Source of the DNA: Latrodectus hesperus
Taxonomy: Eukaryota > Arthropoda > Arachnida > Araneae > Theridiidae
Direction: 5' to 3'
Length of the DNA: 64,000 nt
NCBI GenBank assembly: GCA_037975125.1
Contig: CM075860.1
Coordinates: forward strand, 19,165,093-19,229,092
Position numbers and translations under genes: made by a program. The notes beneath the pieces are model-generated. The model saw only the letters and a list, made by a program, of their open reading frames with translations. It was not told the origin of the DNA and did no database searches. Of the stretch, positions 1 to 15,324 are shown one piece after another (positions within the stretch are counted from its first letter, which is position 1; every line of letters begins with the position of its first letter).

Positions 1-2070
1 TTTCCCATAATTTATTTTCTTCTTTTACTAATTTTTTCTGATTTTTTAAAAAAATTTTATATATATTTGAAAAGTCGATGTTTTTATAGGAGAATAATAA
101 ATTGTGTACATCTAATCAACTAATCAGACGATATTAAATCTTTCGGAATATTTAATCAATTTGTGCGGAATATCTGTGTAGTTAGAATCACACTTTTATA
201 AGTTGAAATTTTTTAATTCACTGCATAATAATGAAAAACAGGTGCTCAATTTCTATTTCATGCATTAGAGTTGAGGTGTGTGCTCAGGAATATTCCTTAT
301 TTGTACCCTCTCGTCTCGTGACTACTTTCAGTTGAAATTCATTCCGAGAGGCAGTACATGACACATGTTCAAGCACTTACAAAAACTTTCAACAGTTATT
401 CATTACATTTTGTCGAATGTATTGCTGTAAATTTATATACAACCGATTAATTTGTCTATTTTTAATTCATTGAATATTTTTTAAAATATGAATAAATGCT
501 TTAGCTTATTTATTTATTCATGGTTTATATGTTTTTTGACAAATCATTAATATATCGTAATTCGTAATTAATTATTGTATGCAACTCATTTAATTAACTC
601 TTTCTTGGGAAATACCGAAAATGTCTTAATATTAAGAAATTAATATAAATTATGTACATATATTTCTTTTACTGATGTCGGCCTTAATTGAATTCTTTCT
701 TTAATCTTTAATTTGAAGCGCATTTAATGAATAAATAACTTTCGCTTCAATACTCCCCTTGAAACGTCCCGGAAAAAGAGATAATTAATTTGGCAAATGA
801 AAGATCAGGAGCAGTGAATGTAGGACTGATTGTGGAAATACTGACCCTATTTTTTTTCTGCTTATTAAAAAGTTGCAACTGTGTGCGTAGTTTCTAGAAT
901 TTCAAAACTTATATTTTCCGCTTTTATCGTTTGGAAGGGGGAAAGAAAAACATTCGCAATCCCCGAGTTCACGGACTCGAAAGCGGAACGATTTTAGTTG
1001 GATTGTAGAAAACTAGGAATAAATCGTGTTGCGGAAAAGAAAAAAAAAACGACCAGTTGCGTGTCCTTTGCGCATTTTGCGACAATATCAATGTGAACGA
1101 AGTAAATGTGGAAGACCAGTAACAAGAGGTGACCAACCTGTGGGCACGCGTGACAAACACACGCAAATTAGGAGGTGAAAACTTCGTGCAGCACGCTATG
1201 CGATAAGCAGCCCAGAAAAAATATATTTCGTATGTAAATTTAGAAGCACCACACGATTTCAAACTTTAAGTTGTAAGCAAATTATGTTAACAGTGATATA
1301 TTGCAAAGTTTTGTCAAATTCTTTTCGTTCCGAATAGTTATTCTTTCGAATGGAATTCTTTTAAAATTTATGAAACCAACTAAAATTTCTGCTCAACATT
1401 GTAAAGTTAGTAAAGAGAAATTTCTAGTTATTTATGTTTTTAAATAAATCAAATATCAGAAAATCTTATATGATAATTTGAAAATAGAACAAATGTAGTG
1501 AACACATTAATTTTAAATTATTTATTAAACTTACTTCAGAGAAATTTAATTCACAGTTTGATAAATCAATGACGCCAATAAGTAAACTATAAATTCTTGT
1601 CATAACTATATTTTGTATTCAATATAAAAAATTTTATTTATGATTAAATATAGTAAAATTTGTTTGGTTTTTCGTTTACATAAAAAATATATTTAATTAT
1701 TTTAGAACAAAATATCAAATTAAATATCAATTTGTTTTTATGTGTTGAACAAAATATCAATTTGTTTTATATAAAACGTTTAATAAAAACACTTAGTAGT
1801 ATTGTTTTTATTAATATTTATAAGAAGTAGATTTTTATTAATATTTAATTTATAAAGTAAGGTTTTTCTAACATTTTTTAAGATGATAAATAAATATATG
1901 TGTGTGATTAAAACATACGTATTATGTTTACTTCAGAAAAACAACATGTTTATTTGAGAAAAACATATTTAATAAACAAAACAATAAATATGTTTGTGTA
2001 AGAACTCATGCTTATTGAAGAAAAATATTTTAAATTTAATAAGCATGTATGTATTGTTTTATCAAATATT
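1..2070. other. AT-rich intergenic DNA, nothing recognised
   Basis: Mostly A+T with short homopolymers. The stretch 760-1260 is slightly richer in G+C and holds a 97-codon minus-strand frame, but that frame has no recognisable motif or splice context. Confidence 0.5.
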
Positions 2071-2072
2071 TT

Positions 2073-2324
2073 TTATGGGAGCTGCAGTTTCACATTCTTA
2101 TTGCTAGAAATTTCAATTTCCTCATCATGGTTCTCTAATTCATCAATCACTTCCTTAAGAAAAATGCTCTGATTCATTACTATTTCCTTATTCAGATTTC
2201 TCTGATTCACTATCACTTTTTCCATCGGTAATTTATCAACATAAATTTCCTTGTGAATCGTCTTATCTTCGACAGAAAACTCACTCGTGATCTTCAGTTT
2301 TACAAAGAACAAGATGAAAAACAA
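2073..2324 (-). other. unrecognised 83-codon open frame, possible exon or relic
   Basis: The frame starts MFFILFFVKLK, a short hydrophobic stretch followed by lysines, and continues into an acidic, asparagine-rich segment (EVIDELENHDEEIEI) before the stop. The charged composition with many glutamate codons is unlike the poly-F/I/N peptides that chance frames give in this DNA. I see no family match. The flanks do not offer a clear donor site, so it could be a single small exon, a decayed element or chance. Confidence 0.2.
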
Positions 2325-2569
2325 TCTAAAATAGTCATTTGATTCAGCTGATAAATTGATAAAAAAAAATTTCCCCTAAATGCAAAAAATGAAATTTCAA
2401 TGTAATAAAATTTCAAACAAAATGCTTATTTATTTCGTATATCTAATTACATTAATCTTAAACAAAAATAAATTTAAGTAACACTCCAATTAAATATTAA
2501 AAACAACGAAACCATTAAAATAAATCACTCTTCATAATGAAATTTAATTCTATTGTATATTATATTATA

Positions 2570-2786
2570 TATTGGGTTGTTCGAAAAGTAATTTCGTTTT
2601 TCATGAAAATGAAAAACGCATAACGAATAAATATCGTATTGCATTGCATATTGTCCATTCTAGTCCAATAGCTTTTACCATCTTTCTGGTAGTAACACGA
2701 TTTCACACTCATAAAGTGGTTGGTTTTTACTAGCAAAAAGCTGATCCAGGTGGGAAAAACGAATTGACTTTCCGAACAACCCAATA
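2570..2786. mobile_element. mariner-derived MITE
   Basis: A 213-bp element (2572-2784) with matching ends: TTGGGTTGTTCGAAAAGTAA on the left and the inverted TTGGGTTGTTCGGAAAGTCA on the right. It is flanked by TA on both sides. TTGGGTTGTTCG-type ends with a TA duplication are typical of mariner elements. The interior has no transposase, so it is a non-autonomous deletion derivative. Confidence 0.85.
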
Positions 2787-5700
2787 AATGTGATACAAAT
2801 AGATTTTATTATGAGTTTAGAAGCTTTTGATATTAAAATCTAATAAAATCTACACTAAAGGGAAATTTTTTAGCGAAGGGATAGCATGGTTTTGTCATTA
2901 TATGAACGTCTTAGTTTATTGCGCATATAGATTTTAGTGGCAAGAAGATGAGTAAATTGATTTGATGTGAAAGCAAAATGAGTGAGCCACTAGTTTGGAG
3001 AAAACTTATGTTAATAGTAGAAAAATCGAGTTAAAAATAATACAAATTCATATATTTTAAGTTTTTGTGCAATGAAAGCCTTTTCCTGCATCAAAAATTT
3101 CTCATTTTCTAAACTTCCACTACATAAATCTCCACTGAATTCAAGAAACACTTAAGTGAAAAAATTATTTATGTATTTAACAATTCGTTGATTTGAATGA
3201 AAAAAATGAGCTGCAATGTTGCTTAAAGAATAAAAAGAATTGCCAACAATGACCTTGTTAAAAAAAAGGCTGTACAAATAAAACAAACCTTCAAGAATCT
3301 AAAAAATTTTTGAAAATAAAAATTAATGATTGTGTGATTACAGTAAACGTGTAACTAGAACTTGTATTACTCAGGGTATGAACAAACAAACAATACATTT
3401 AGATAGAATTTTGAACAGGAGTGTAAACAAAATTATATAAAGAGAAAAAATTATTTGTATGATTATCTTTTATATGATTATCAGTGAATTATACAGTTCG
3501 CGATTTTGGTATTATTTTTTAAATAGTTACAATTAGCAAAAGGAACAAAAAATATTTTTACATTTATTATATTGAAAAAATATTATTGAATATTCACCAA
3601 TTCGGAAATAATTCCAAGTCAAAATTACCCAATTTTATATTGTGAAAAAAAATATTCTTCATACCTTTTGTTTTCATCGAAAAATTTTTATAACAAAATG
3701 TGAAGTTTAGATGAAAATACCACAAATATGTTTTTACTTCCCCTTTTTAAGTAACGTTTTACTGAAATCTTCATAAAGTTATTTTTATAGAGACCAAATT
3801 TTCGTCGGTCAAGAATTTCGATCAAATGAAATTTTCTTATAAAGATGTTTGACAAAGATAGCTAAAATTATTTTTTATATTTTGTATACTATTTTATAAC
3901 TCACTTTTTTCTTTGAATATAATTATTTTTTCAACAATTATAAATATGCATTTCTCAAATTTCATCATTTTAACCTACATTTTCTTTTTTTAGTAAACTA
4001 TTCCAAATAACCCTTTTAAGTGAACGATTCTCTCATTACTTTTTGTTCTGTTTTAAAAATTGATATATTTGAGGTTTTGACACTATTTAAATTATATTCA
4101 TTTCATTGTAATAAGGTAAATGGGAGCAATTCCATTGTGCAATGTAAAAAGAATGATGAAAAATTCGTGCTCACAACATCACAGAAAATGCTTTTACCCT
4201 AAGCAAAAACGTCAAGCAAAGCTTTTTTCTTTCGCACTGAACAAACGTGATTCTTCCTCAGTTTAAAGACAATGAAAGGATTGTTTCAGTTGAATGATGA
4301 TGTTTATCTGTTCGATAAATGACCCCGGGTTGTTAGACAAATAGGCGAATGCTGGTGGTGATATTAAAGTTATTTTTAATCCAGATCAAGCCTCAATATT
4401 TAAGAGATAATTAATAGGAAAGATTCATCAATGAATAAAAAATAAATCTTTTTATAAACCTATTATGGTAGAATAAAGGAAGGTTATTTATCAAACTAAT
4501 ATCTCTTTTTTGACACCAATTTAAATGATGCTACATTTATTTAAGCACTCACTTTCTATTCAAAGCTCGAGTTTCTCGACAAAAATATTATATTAATCTC
4601 AGCAATTACTTACCTCAGTATGTGTAATTTATTTTCTGATGTGAAACAGTGCATTTTATTAACAATTATTTTAATTGAAATTATTTAGTGCTTCCTTATT
4701 AAAACATATATTTTTTCTTTTAACATTTATACATTCTTAAATTATGAAAAAAATCATGCACAATCAATCATTTTAAGATAACAAATATGATAAAAATGAA
4801 TAAAAAAATAACCCTGTAAAAATGCCTTTGAAGCGAATATAAAGATCAATTAACCCCAACAATTGATCAATTATTTGTAATTAACAGTTAAGACATTTCC
4901 ACTTATATTTTGAAAATTAATTGATTTAATTAATATGCGATAAATTATTTTATAAAGGGTTGTAAACATAAAATATCGATTGCCAGAAAAAAATGACACC
5001 AAAAACTTTTCTTACCAACATAATAAAACTAAATACCAAAAATACAACTGCCCACCAGAAAAACTGTTCTTTTTGGTCTTTAATTTAAACAGTTTTAAAA
5101 CTTATAGCTGTCACTCAACTGATGAATTTGAAATAATTATCTTTGAAATAATTTCAGCAAATTTGTAATAAGAATAATTTAGGTTCTAAATTTTAATAAA
5201 TTTTTCTTTAAAAATATCATTTTTTTATGCCTGTCTTTAAATAAGCACTGAGGCATAATATGGAAAGAGTTTAAGTTATTTTGGGGGAATTCGCACCAAT
5301 AAAAATTTTACTGGTCAAAGGGACCTTACACATATATCCAAAATTAGAATATAAAGAATATATAGACTGCATTAGACTATATTGGGATATAGAGTCAGGC
5401 AAGTGTCCGGAATTTAGAAAATTTGAAATCGCTTAAAACCGTCGTGGTGTCATGTTCTAATATAAGGAATTCATTTATCTACTATTCCTCTGCTAATGTA
5501 ATCAGAGAGTTTAGAGAAGACAATGTTAACGTCTTTACTTCATCGTGGTTCAAAATTGTGAAGTGGTTAATTATGTATTGTGTTACATCAAGTAGCTGAA
5601 AATAAGAACTTGAAATGTTAGAAAACCAAAACAAAAAAGTAGAGATAAGAAAAACATCTCCTATCGTGAAATTTAATTATTGGAGTAAGGTAATCAAATA

Positions 5701-7590
5701 CAATTAATATTTTAATGGGCACTAATGTTGTGAAAATGTGATTTATTTCTACAATTCTTTAAATTGAGTAACAACCGGTAAAATCTTAGGAGAGTCCATA
5801 CTCTTGGCGACAAACTGAAAACAAATGACAAGCCAGAACGAAATTCTAGAAATAGTTTGGTTAACCATATTTAGTGTTTAGAAGTAAGGTTACTGAAATT
5901 GGCGCAAGCCACAAGTATTGCCAACCGAAATCCCTCGCACCAAGGGGGTGGGCTCTGCTAGGTTCTAACCGGAATAGCCTAACATTTTTTTAATACTGTA
6001 GAAACTTTTACGAAGGAAATCTGCGCACATAAATTTCATTAAAATTTATTGTTTGATTTCAATTTAATAAATAAATTCAAAATGCTTGACACATTTAATC
6101 AATCATTAACTTTATGAATTCAGTAAATAAATAGAAACAAAGAAATAATTTGTGAAGGTTAAAGTTATCATATGCGAAATTTTTGCAGGTTTACCAAATC
6201 AATAAAATTTAAAAAATAATGAAAGTTATTTAATAATACTTAAAGCATAAAAATTTTAATTATTTAAGTTTACGCTTAGTGTTCGTGAATTTTCATAATA
6301 ATCAGCATTTTTTTTATTTAAGAATAAAACAAAGATGAACAACAAAGTTATTTTTAAAATGAATATAATTATTTATCTTGCATAATATAATTTACTTATG
6401 TAATTATATTTAATATTAAATATTCGATTTGATTTGCTTGGCAAATTTACTAGTTTTCAATAAATGCACACAGTTTAGCAAATCTTGCTCTTCTTATAGA
6501 TTCAATATTACTTTTCGGATAGTATTTTACAGGAAAAAAAGCTTTCATAATTTAAAAAACATTCTATGTAGTTTAAAGATTATTCATTTATTCGAGACAT
6601 TCTCAGTAATTCCTTCATTATAATTCTACTTCGCCATTTTTTGTATCCTTGTAATATTTCACGAGTATACATTGAGCGGACAACATGATCTGGCAATTAG
6701 AAAAAACAAATATTATCCTTTTTCTTATGAAACTTTTTTTTGCCTCTAAGCTAATTTACTTACAGGAAACGTTTATTTTTTTGTTCCTTAATGTTAATAT
6801 TTATGAACAAAGAACTGACAAATATAAGTCACTGTAACTGGAACAGAGAATAAAAGCAGAAAATTAAAGATTTTCTTTCAAAACAATTTTAAAAAGTAAA
6901 TGATTAAGACCGATACAATGAATTCATTAGCCCTTTTAAAGTTAAAAAATACAGAAATAATTTTTTGGGTTAACAGATAAACAATGAAGGAAAAAGATAT
7001 AGATATATAAATAAAATCTGCAAGACAAGCGAAGCATATCTTATGCAATTACTAAATCATTAAATAAAAAGAGCCGGAAATATAGTAAATATATAGAATA
7101 ATTCAAAGTAAATGACCATAAAGAACTTTAATTTCCCATAATGACTGATAATTTCAGTTAAAAAAAATGTTTTCAGCATGATATATGAGAATTCATTTTA
7201 GATAATATTCAGTTGTTACATTTTGAATAAAATACAAATGCAATTTTGGGCCAAGCAAAATGTTATAAAAGAATTTTTATTTACACTTAATATATAATCT
7301 GGAAACATATTACCGCAGAAAATCTACAAATGATAGAACTTAATAATTACACGAAGAACACTCACAGTTCTTTAATAGATTTAAAAAAGAAGAAACATCC
7401 ATAAAGCATAAAGTAACAAAATGTAATTAATAACAAAAATATTACACAATGATATGAAAGGAAATAACACCAATTTATATGAAATGAACGAAAATATCTT
7501 AAATTTAGAAAAAGTAAATTTGATAAAATAGCATTTTCACAAAACTTCCACAAAGGCCCTCGTTTTTATGAAACTATTTAACATAGTTTT
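2787..7590. other. AT-rich intergenic DNA, nothing recognised
   Basis: No gene or clear mobile element. A short G+C-richer patch near 5890-5990 contains GGTTCTAACCGG, which faintly resembles a pol III B box and may be a SINE remnant, but there is too little to classify. Confidence 0.45.
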
Positions 7591-7639
7591 AAAAACGCTG
7601 TGACAATATTAATTCCTATTTACAAATTGAAATTTTTTA

Positions 7640-7860
7640 AAATCTCTTTTGGCGAATTTGGCGCAGATTGTCCTTATCTGGACCTTGCGCCAGAAAACCC
7701 AACCAACCAACTTCTATTGTGCACATTGCAACGTTGGTTTTTGCAATGTTTTTCAATGGAAAACGATACCTCTGAGGGGCAACCCAAATCTGAAGAATCT
7801 TTTGCTTGGTCTCAGTTTCAAAATTGAGGATCCATCTATTTTTGTGCCTACAATGGTACT
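7640..7860 (+). repeat. diverged interspersed repeat, copy 1 (partner at 15325-15470)
   Basis: This moderately G+C-richer stretch shares ordered blocks with 15325-15470: GATACCTCTGA, then a CTTGGTC block, then TTTCAAAATT. Overlapping 75- and 97-codon frames here look incidental. The family is unknown. Confidence 0.35.
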
Positions 7861-8052
7861 ACTGGTCACCCTACTATTTAAAATACCATTATGTAGTTCC
7901 GAAAAATGCAATATTATAAGAAAACTGATAATTTACGTTTAATTTCATCGAAGTAAAACTTAAAAAATTATCACAAAACAAATATTTACCAAAAACGGCA
8001 GATTTTGATAAATATGTTAGCAAATGTACATGTAAATAATAAAAATGAGATT

Positions 8053-9845
<1,793 letters not shown>

Positions 9846-10089
9846 GCTCCTACGGTCCGAGGTTCGGTCTTCGGATTGGGCAACCTTGGCCTCAGCTTTT
9901 CATCCATTCAGTGGGTCGATAAACTGAGTACCAAGCATGCTTGGGAACTAAACACAAGGTAAAATTCAATACAGCGTTAGGTACCGGTACATATGCTTCG
10001 GACACCAGATCTGTCTATCATGAAAACAGATGTGAACACTGTAGGCCTTGGGCCCAAAAAGGGCTGCCGAGTCACTGTATTGAATTTTA
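9846..10089 (+). mobile_element. tRNA-derived SINE with GTCGATAAA core
   Basis: A pol III B-box-like GAGGTTCGGTC at the left is followed by GGTCGATAAACTGAGTACC and CTTGGGAACTAAACAC, then a second block with GATGTGAACACTGTAGGCC. The GTCGATAAA-type core is widespread in tRNA-derived SINEs of invertebrates. The tRNA part is 5'-truncated and no clean target-site duplication was found. A 15-bp perfect inverted repeat (9960-9974 and 10075-10089) lies within and just past the element. Confidence 0.65.
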
Positions 10090-10750
10090 ATAATATAAGG
10101 ATCTCTTAAAAGACTTGTCAAACAATCTTTTTTCTCAACGTTTCTCTATCCATCAATCAAAGCTGTGAAGAATTAAATTTATATAAATTAAAATATATTT
10201 ATAAAAATATAAATTTATTTTCGAACTGGAAATTTGAAATGCGATAAATGTACGAAGAAAAACGGATGAGATAAAGTTTCAATTCTTTTTTCATTTCGTT
10301 TTATTAAAACTGTTCGGTAAAATATTTCAAAATAATAGCAGTCAAATTTTATTGTATGCTTATTTATGTCTCGTTTGTTTTATACGGTGTAATAAGTAAA
10401 CAATTATAATTAAAATAATCAATTTCAAACTAAAATAAATACAATATGATTTCGTATTTCTAATGAAATGAAGCAATGCACGTAGTGCTTATAACATATT
10501 GCCTTCGAAATTATTTAATGTTTTGAAATCAAAAAACATGATAAAATAAAATGCAATCACAACAGGGAACGTATTGCATTAAAAACTCTCTTTCAGAACC
10601 TCTCTTAATTTCAATTACTGAACTGCATACATACATTGAATTGGAATAAATGTTTCGTAATTTGAAATCGACATAATTACGTTTCTCAAGAGTTGAATTT
10701 GCTCTAAATGCTATTTTTTAAAGCTAAAAGTGTTTGTTTTTTCCGTTACA
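10090..10750. other. AT-rich intergenic DNA, nothing recognised
   Basis: No feature could be supported. Confidence 0.45.
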
Positions 10751-10752
10751 GT

Positions 10753-10930
10753 AGAGATCCTAACTACATCACTTAATTACGATTCTCTATTGATTTAAAA
10801 TTTCCATGACGTCAGATAATGTTTCATCCACGTCACATTGAGACATCGTTGTCAATTCGAATTTGTCAACAAATTTGCTGCCTGCCTTCCAATCACATTC
10901 TTCGAGCGGCAGCAAAAAAAGCCGAAATTC
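10753..10930 (-). mobile_element. fragment related to the CAGTCCGC MITE family
   Basis: On the minus strand this stretch shares GTGACGT, CTGACGTCATGGAA and TTTTAAA(C/T)CAAT blocks, in order, with the interior of the MITE at 55334-55648. It is also collinear with 55915-56100, sharing TGCTGCCTGCCTTC. The ends are not defined. It abuts a second MITE beginning at 10965. Confidence 0.5.
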
Positions 10931-10964
10931 ATCATGGAATGTCTGAGAATAGTGTCGAAGTTAG

Positions 10965-11204
10965 GTGCCGCATAATCTATGATTACAAATTCTGAATTTT
11001 TTGGCGAGGAAGAAGTGTTGCCAAGATGACGTATCGTGACGTGCGCGATGAAGTAAATACAAGGGTTACCCAAATAGAATTTTCTGCATAATTCCTATAC
11101 GTACCTATATGTATGATTTTATAAAAAGGAGGTTACCAGATATGCAAGTAAATCCGCCAAAAAATCGCCAATCTCAGAATTTGGCATCATGGATTATACG
11201 GCAC
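10965..11204 (+). mobile_element. palindromic MITE (GTGCCGTATAATCC ends), copy 1
   Basis: The left end GTGCCGCATAATC and right end GGATTATACGGCAC are inverted repeats. The interior shares GTTGCCAAGATGACGTATCG and GGTTGCCAGATA-type blocks with copies at 43371-43643, 47207-47458 and 48693-48857. No coding capacity. The target-site duplication could not be fixed. Confidence 0.75.
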
Positions 11205-13080
11205 ATGTGCCTCGAAGTTCTTTCTGTTAATAAAGCATAAGAAGCAAAGCATCAGTTTGAGAAGTCGTTTTCCATTGATTCAAGCCATTAACACATGGAC
11301 AGTAGAAAAACAGACATGGACAATAGAAAAAAATGAAAAAGATATGACAAAACATCCACTTAATGTTCAGTTTAAATCGGTTTTACAATTTAAATTTTTT
11401 TAATTTAGTTTAAACGATTTAAATTTTAAGAAATTTTATTAATTAATAGAATTCTAAATTAATAATTGCAACTATTTGTTGAAAATCTCTTTTGAATCTT
11501 AAGACTATTGCCTTACTTACGCCAATATTAAAATTTTTTCTTTTCTTTTCTCTCTCTTTTTTTTCTTTTTGCTCTGAGGCATGGAGTGAGGAAGGAATGA
11601 CAAAAACACTATCCTCTTATCCTCTCATCAGCCGGAAAAAATAATACTAGGTTTGAATATTTTTCAATTTAGCGGCTCTTTCACGCGCAGAATTTCCGCT
11701 CCCTCAGGTTTCCATTGCAAGAATGAGCGATTGAATGAGTTTGGACTCATTGAGGAACGAAGAAAAGTGAAAACTGAGTTGAAATGCGAACGGAATAAAG
11801 ATCGAATTTCATTCATATTCTGATTAATCTATATTCTGACTGAAATGTTACTCAGATATTTAATATTGGTATAATCAGGGAAGTTTATCTGCTTCGTAAT
11901 TGTTAAAATGAAAAGAGATCCTTTCAAATTTGTAACAATTTATAATAGAACCGCATATTTTTATTATTTACTTTATTTTAAATTAATGATATAATTGTAT
12001 CATGACATTAAACACAATATTGATTGAAAACCAGCATTTTACATTAATTTATCTGAAATATATTTTTACATGTGATAGATATTTAATTCCTTCGGAGAAT
12101 TAGATATCGGAGAAATATTTATTACTTCATTTCAATTGATGACTGGCAATTTGTTAATTTACTCAAGATAAAGAAAGCACCATGCTACAAAAAAATGCAT
12201 GGTTAATGCATCATAAGTAGAAACAGGAAAATTATTTCGATCATTAACAAGCATGAATATTATTTGTTAAATTATTTATTTCTAGTGTTAAAATTTGAAT
12301 TTTGATTATTTTTTATTCGAAGGATTATAATTTAAATACACTAATTGTAACATTGTTAAGATCTTCATCACTATAGTTAATGAAAAAGAAAGTTGATAAG
12401 ATCAAAACAAGATAAGAGCTCATGGTGCTGTGTGTCATCGCTTATTCTTGAATCAAAGGTTACTTTGTTAAATCCGTTGAAAAAAATTGCTATTAAAATG
12501 TTGACACAATTTTTTTAAGAAATTTTAAGCTCACAGTTATATTCACTTGGTATGAAATATACAGACTTGCATTAATTGCAACCACCAAGACTTTCAAAAA
12601 TTTCTATCATAAAATGTTTATATGTACCAATAATTGTATTCCTACCTGTATGTATTAAAGTACTTATCAAATCTCATGTACTTTCTAAATGTGTACTTTT
12701 ATTCTCTAATTTTTTCACTGGTGAAATTTCCAACGGGATTTCCTAAGTGACTCTTATTTTACTCGAGATTCTTCACACTTTATGCATGTGAACTTTGTAA
12801 GAAACTCTTTATGTTGAGCACCGAAAGTATTTAATTCATCTTTTAAAATATTTTAAACTAATTCAGAAACACATTAAGATCAACAAATAATCTAATGAAA
12901 ATTACTGTTAAATATAACATGTACTTTCATTTAATTTAAAAATTAATTCAAATAGTTAGAAAAGAATGATAATAAACGCAAACACTAAATTTCTTCGAAA
13001 TATAGCTGAAAATCTCTTTACGTAAATAATATATATTTTTATAAAAATAATTGTCGCACACGTACATAAAATCAAAATAA
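11205..13080. other. AT-rich intergenic DNA, nothing firm
   Basis: The stretch 11540-11830 is richer in pyrimidine tracts and G+C but has no frame or repeat I recognise. The rest is featureless. Confidence 0.4.
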
Positions 13081-13083
13081 TTA

Positions 13084-13250
13084 AACTGAGCAAGCAGCCG
13101 AATTGTTAGCTCTCAGTCCTTCAGTTCAACAGTTCGTGGTGTCGTTACCTACCTCGGATTCGGATTTTGTAGAAAGGAAGTCATTTTGAACTTCAAGTCT
13201 CTGTCTAATTAGGCCTCATGTGCAAAAAATAACAATTAAGTGATAAACAT
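13084..13250 (+). mobile_element. decayed tRNA-derived SINE (GCAGCCGAAT family)
   Basis: This is collinear with the better-preserved copy at 52566-52771: GCAGCCGAATTGTTAGC, TTCAGTTCAACAGTTCGTGG, then ATTAGGCCT and AAGTGATAAACA. The B-box region is damaged, so the copy is old. No target-site duplication was found. Confidence 0.6.
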
Positions 13251-13400
13251 GCTACATGATAATCGTATATTTTAGAAAAGGCAATAGAGGATTTCTTTTT
13301 AGGGTTTATTTTATACTATGATTTATTCTTTATATTAATTGTATTTAATTCACTTCCACTAGAATATAATGAATTTTTGATAATAGTTAAACATTTTTGT

Positions 13401-13701
13401 GTAAGTAGCGTTGTTGTTGTTGTCGTGTGCTAGCTAGTCTGGCAATATGGGGTGCGCTGCTCCACTTTTCCAACTGAACCATATTTTGGTGTGGAGTCCG
13501 ACTTCCTCAGTACACACATGCTATAGGTACCCGTTTATAGGGTAGGCAACCATTCACACCTCATTCATACAAGGAAAGGACAAAGACAGGATAGCGAGAG
13601 GAATTACATCCAGGCCCAAAACGGGATTCGAACCCAGGACTTACTTATCCGCAGTCAGGCACGCTGACCACTAGACAAGTTAGGGCGGCGTAAGTAGCGT
13701 T
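13401..13701 (-). mobile_element. tRNA-derived SINE, family A, with 12-bp target-site duplication
   Basis: The element (13413-13689) reads on the minus strand. Its tRNA-like head has TAGTGGTCAGCGTGCCTGAC and a B box GGGTTCGAATCC. The body contains the CCTATAAACGGGTACC block, and the tail is a short CAA repeat (seen as TTGTTGTTGTTG). It is flanked by perfect 12-bp duplications GTAAGTAGCGTT at 13401-13412 and 13690-13701, the mark of L1/RTE-type target-primed insertion. Confidence 0.92.
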
Positions 13702-14385
13702 TTAATTTTATTTTCAATGAAATGTATACCATTTGCAATCAGCTGTAAAGGATATAAATAATCGTATATACATTCCAAAAATTTTTATAATTTACAAATA
13801 TATAAGATCACAAAAACAGGTTTATTTAATATACTGATTCTTTTCCATGATTTAAATTTCTTGGATTGTATAGAAAGTTTAGCTTATGAGTTTATGCGGT
13901 TCTAAACATTTTTAGAATCAAGATATTTCATTTAACCACCGGCGATGGAATACTCGAGAAATATTTTTGCTTGTTGATCCGAGTAATGCTTGACCTTTGT
14001 TGCACTGTCCGAGAACAATCTATACATCCTTTCAACACGAAATTTACATGTCTAAATATGAATTCGATTTCAAACAGGTCAGAGAACAATGTGAAGAATA
14101 ATACTACGCATCGGTCAAAAAGGGAGGGGGGGAAGTAAAATCGCTCAATTCATGAATGCTCACTTCCGAACTTTCGAAACCAGAGTTTCCGGTTAGCTGG
14201 AAATTCATTCTTTCTGATGATGGGACATCGACACATGTCCTTCACCCAACAATCATTTACCAAGCAAGCAATGCAGCCATTGTCTGGGAATTTGCCAAAA
14301 AGAGACGAAGATGGGGTGATCCTTCGTGGCGATCTGTGACATCACGAGCGCTTTCAACAATGTGAAGTGATTCAAGTCTACATGA
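13702..14385. other. intergenic DNA, unrecognised
   Basis: The segment 14100-14360 is less AT-rich than its surroundings and has 69- and 82-codon overlapping frames, but nothing in them is recognisable. Confidence 0.4.
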
Positions 14386-14396
14386 TATTGTTATAA

Positions 14397-15135
14397 AATG
14401 AAGCAACCGAAACATGCAAATATCTGATTCATAGTAAGAGGACGATTTGATTTTGGATAGTGTCTTATGATTTTTAAAGGTCACTAAGAGTTTCACCCTA
14501 AGCAACTTATCAGTAGTGTCGCCCTTTAGTTTTTACATGTTCAATGATTGTTCGAATATAAGAAAATTTATTTGTCTTTAAATATAATTTAGTAAAATGA
14601 AGCAAAGAAAGCGTGCTAAGATCTGGTTTGTGCGGATTTGATTTTCCATGTCTTATCATGGTTAAGGTCCACACGCAGTTTCAATTTGATCAAATTATCA
14701 GTGTGGTGTCATTTTTATTTTTTGCACGTACAAATATTGTTTAAATATGCAAGAATCGTTAAAAAAAATCTTTGAGCATGTTTGTTACAGAAATAACACT
14801 TGTTTTGTTTTTGTTTATTGTATAATTACTTTCGTTCAAATTATCAAGTCTTAAATTTAAATATTAGTCATTTAAACTATATAGATCCTATGAATGCATT
14901 TTTATAAAACGATATACCAAATTGGAAAAACATCTGAGTTTAGTAAGAGTATGATTTAATATTTATAATAATGTCTTATATATGATTATGTTAAGGACCA
15001 CAGAGCCTTTCACTTTGGTCAACTAATCAGTAGTCCCATATTTAATTATTGCACAGATGTGGAAATTTTGCATTTGTCACTTATTTCTTATAGATATAAC
15101 ACATGCTAGCTGCTGTGCTTTTCTGTAATTATTGT
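14397..15135 (+). repeat. three diverged tandem units
   Basis: Units begin near 14397, 14597 and 14908. Each has, in order: a GATTT(G/A)AT block, GTCTTAT, a TTAAGG(T/A)C(C)AC block, TTTCA, and then TATCAGT or ATCAGTAG. Units 2 and 3 also share AGA(A/T)ATAACAC and TAATTA(C/T)T farther on. Unit spacing is about 200 and 310 bp. Similarity is low, so the duplication is old. Function is unknown. Confidence 0.5.
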
Positions 15136-15324
15136 TATTCCCGACTTTTTGCTTTAAATGCACGCTCTATTAACTTTTAATTACTTCTTTTATACATGTC
15201 GCAACACCTATTTTGTAGTAAACGTAACCTTAAAGTGCTTCTATTATAGACGTTCTTCATTTGTTGTAATTGATGTGACATCCCCAAATATATAAGGCTG
15301 GGGTACGTTAAAATTGGATGTTGT

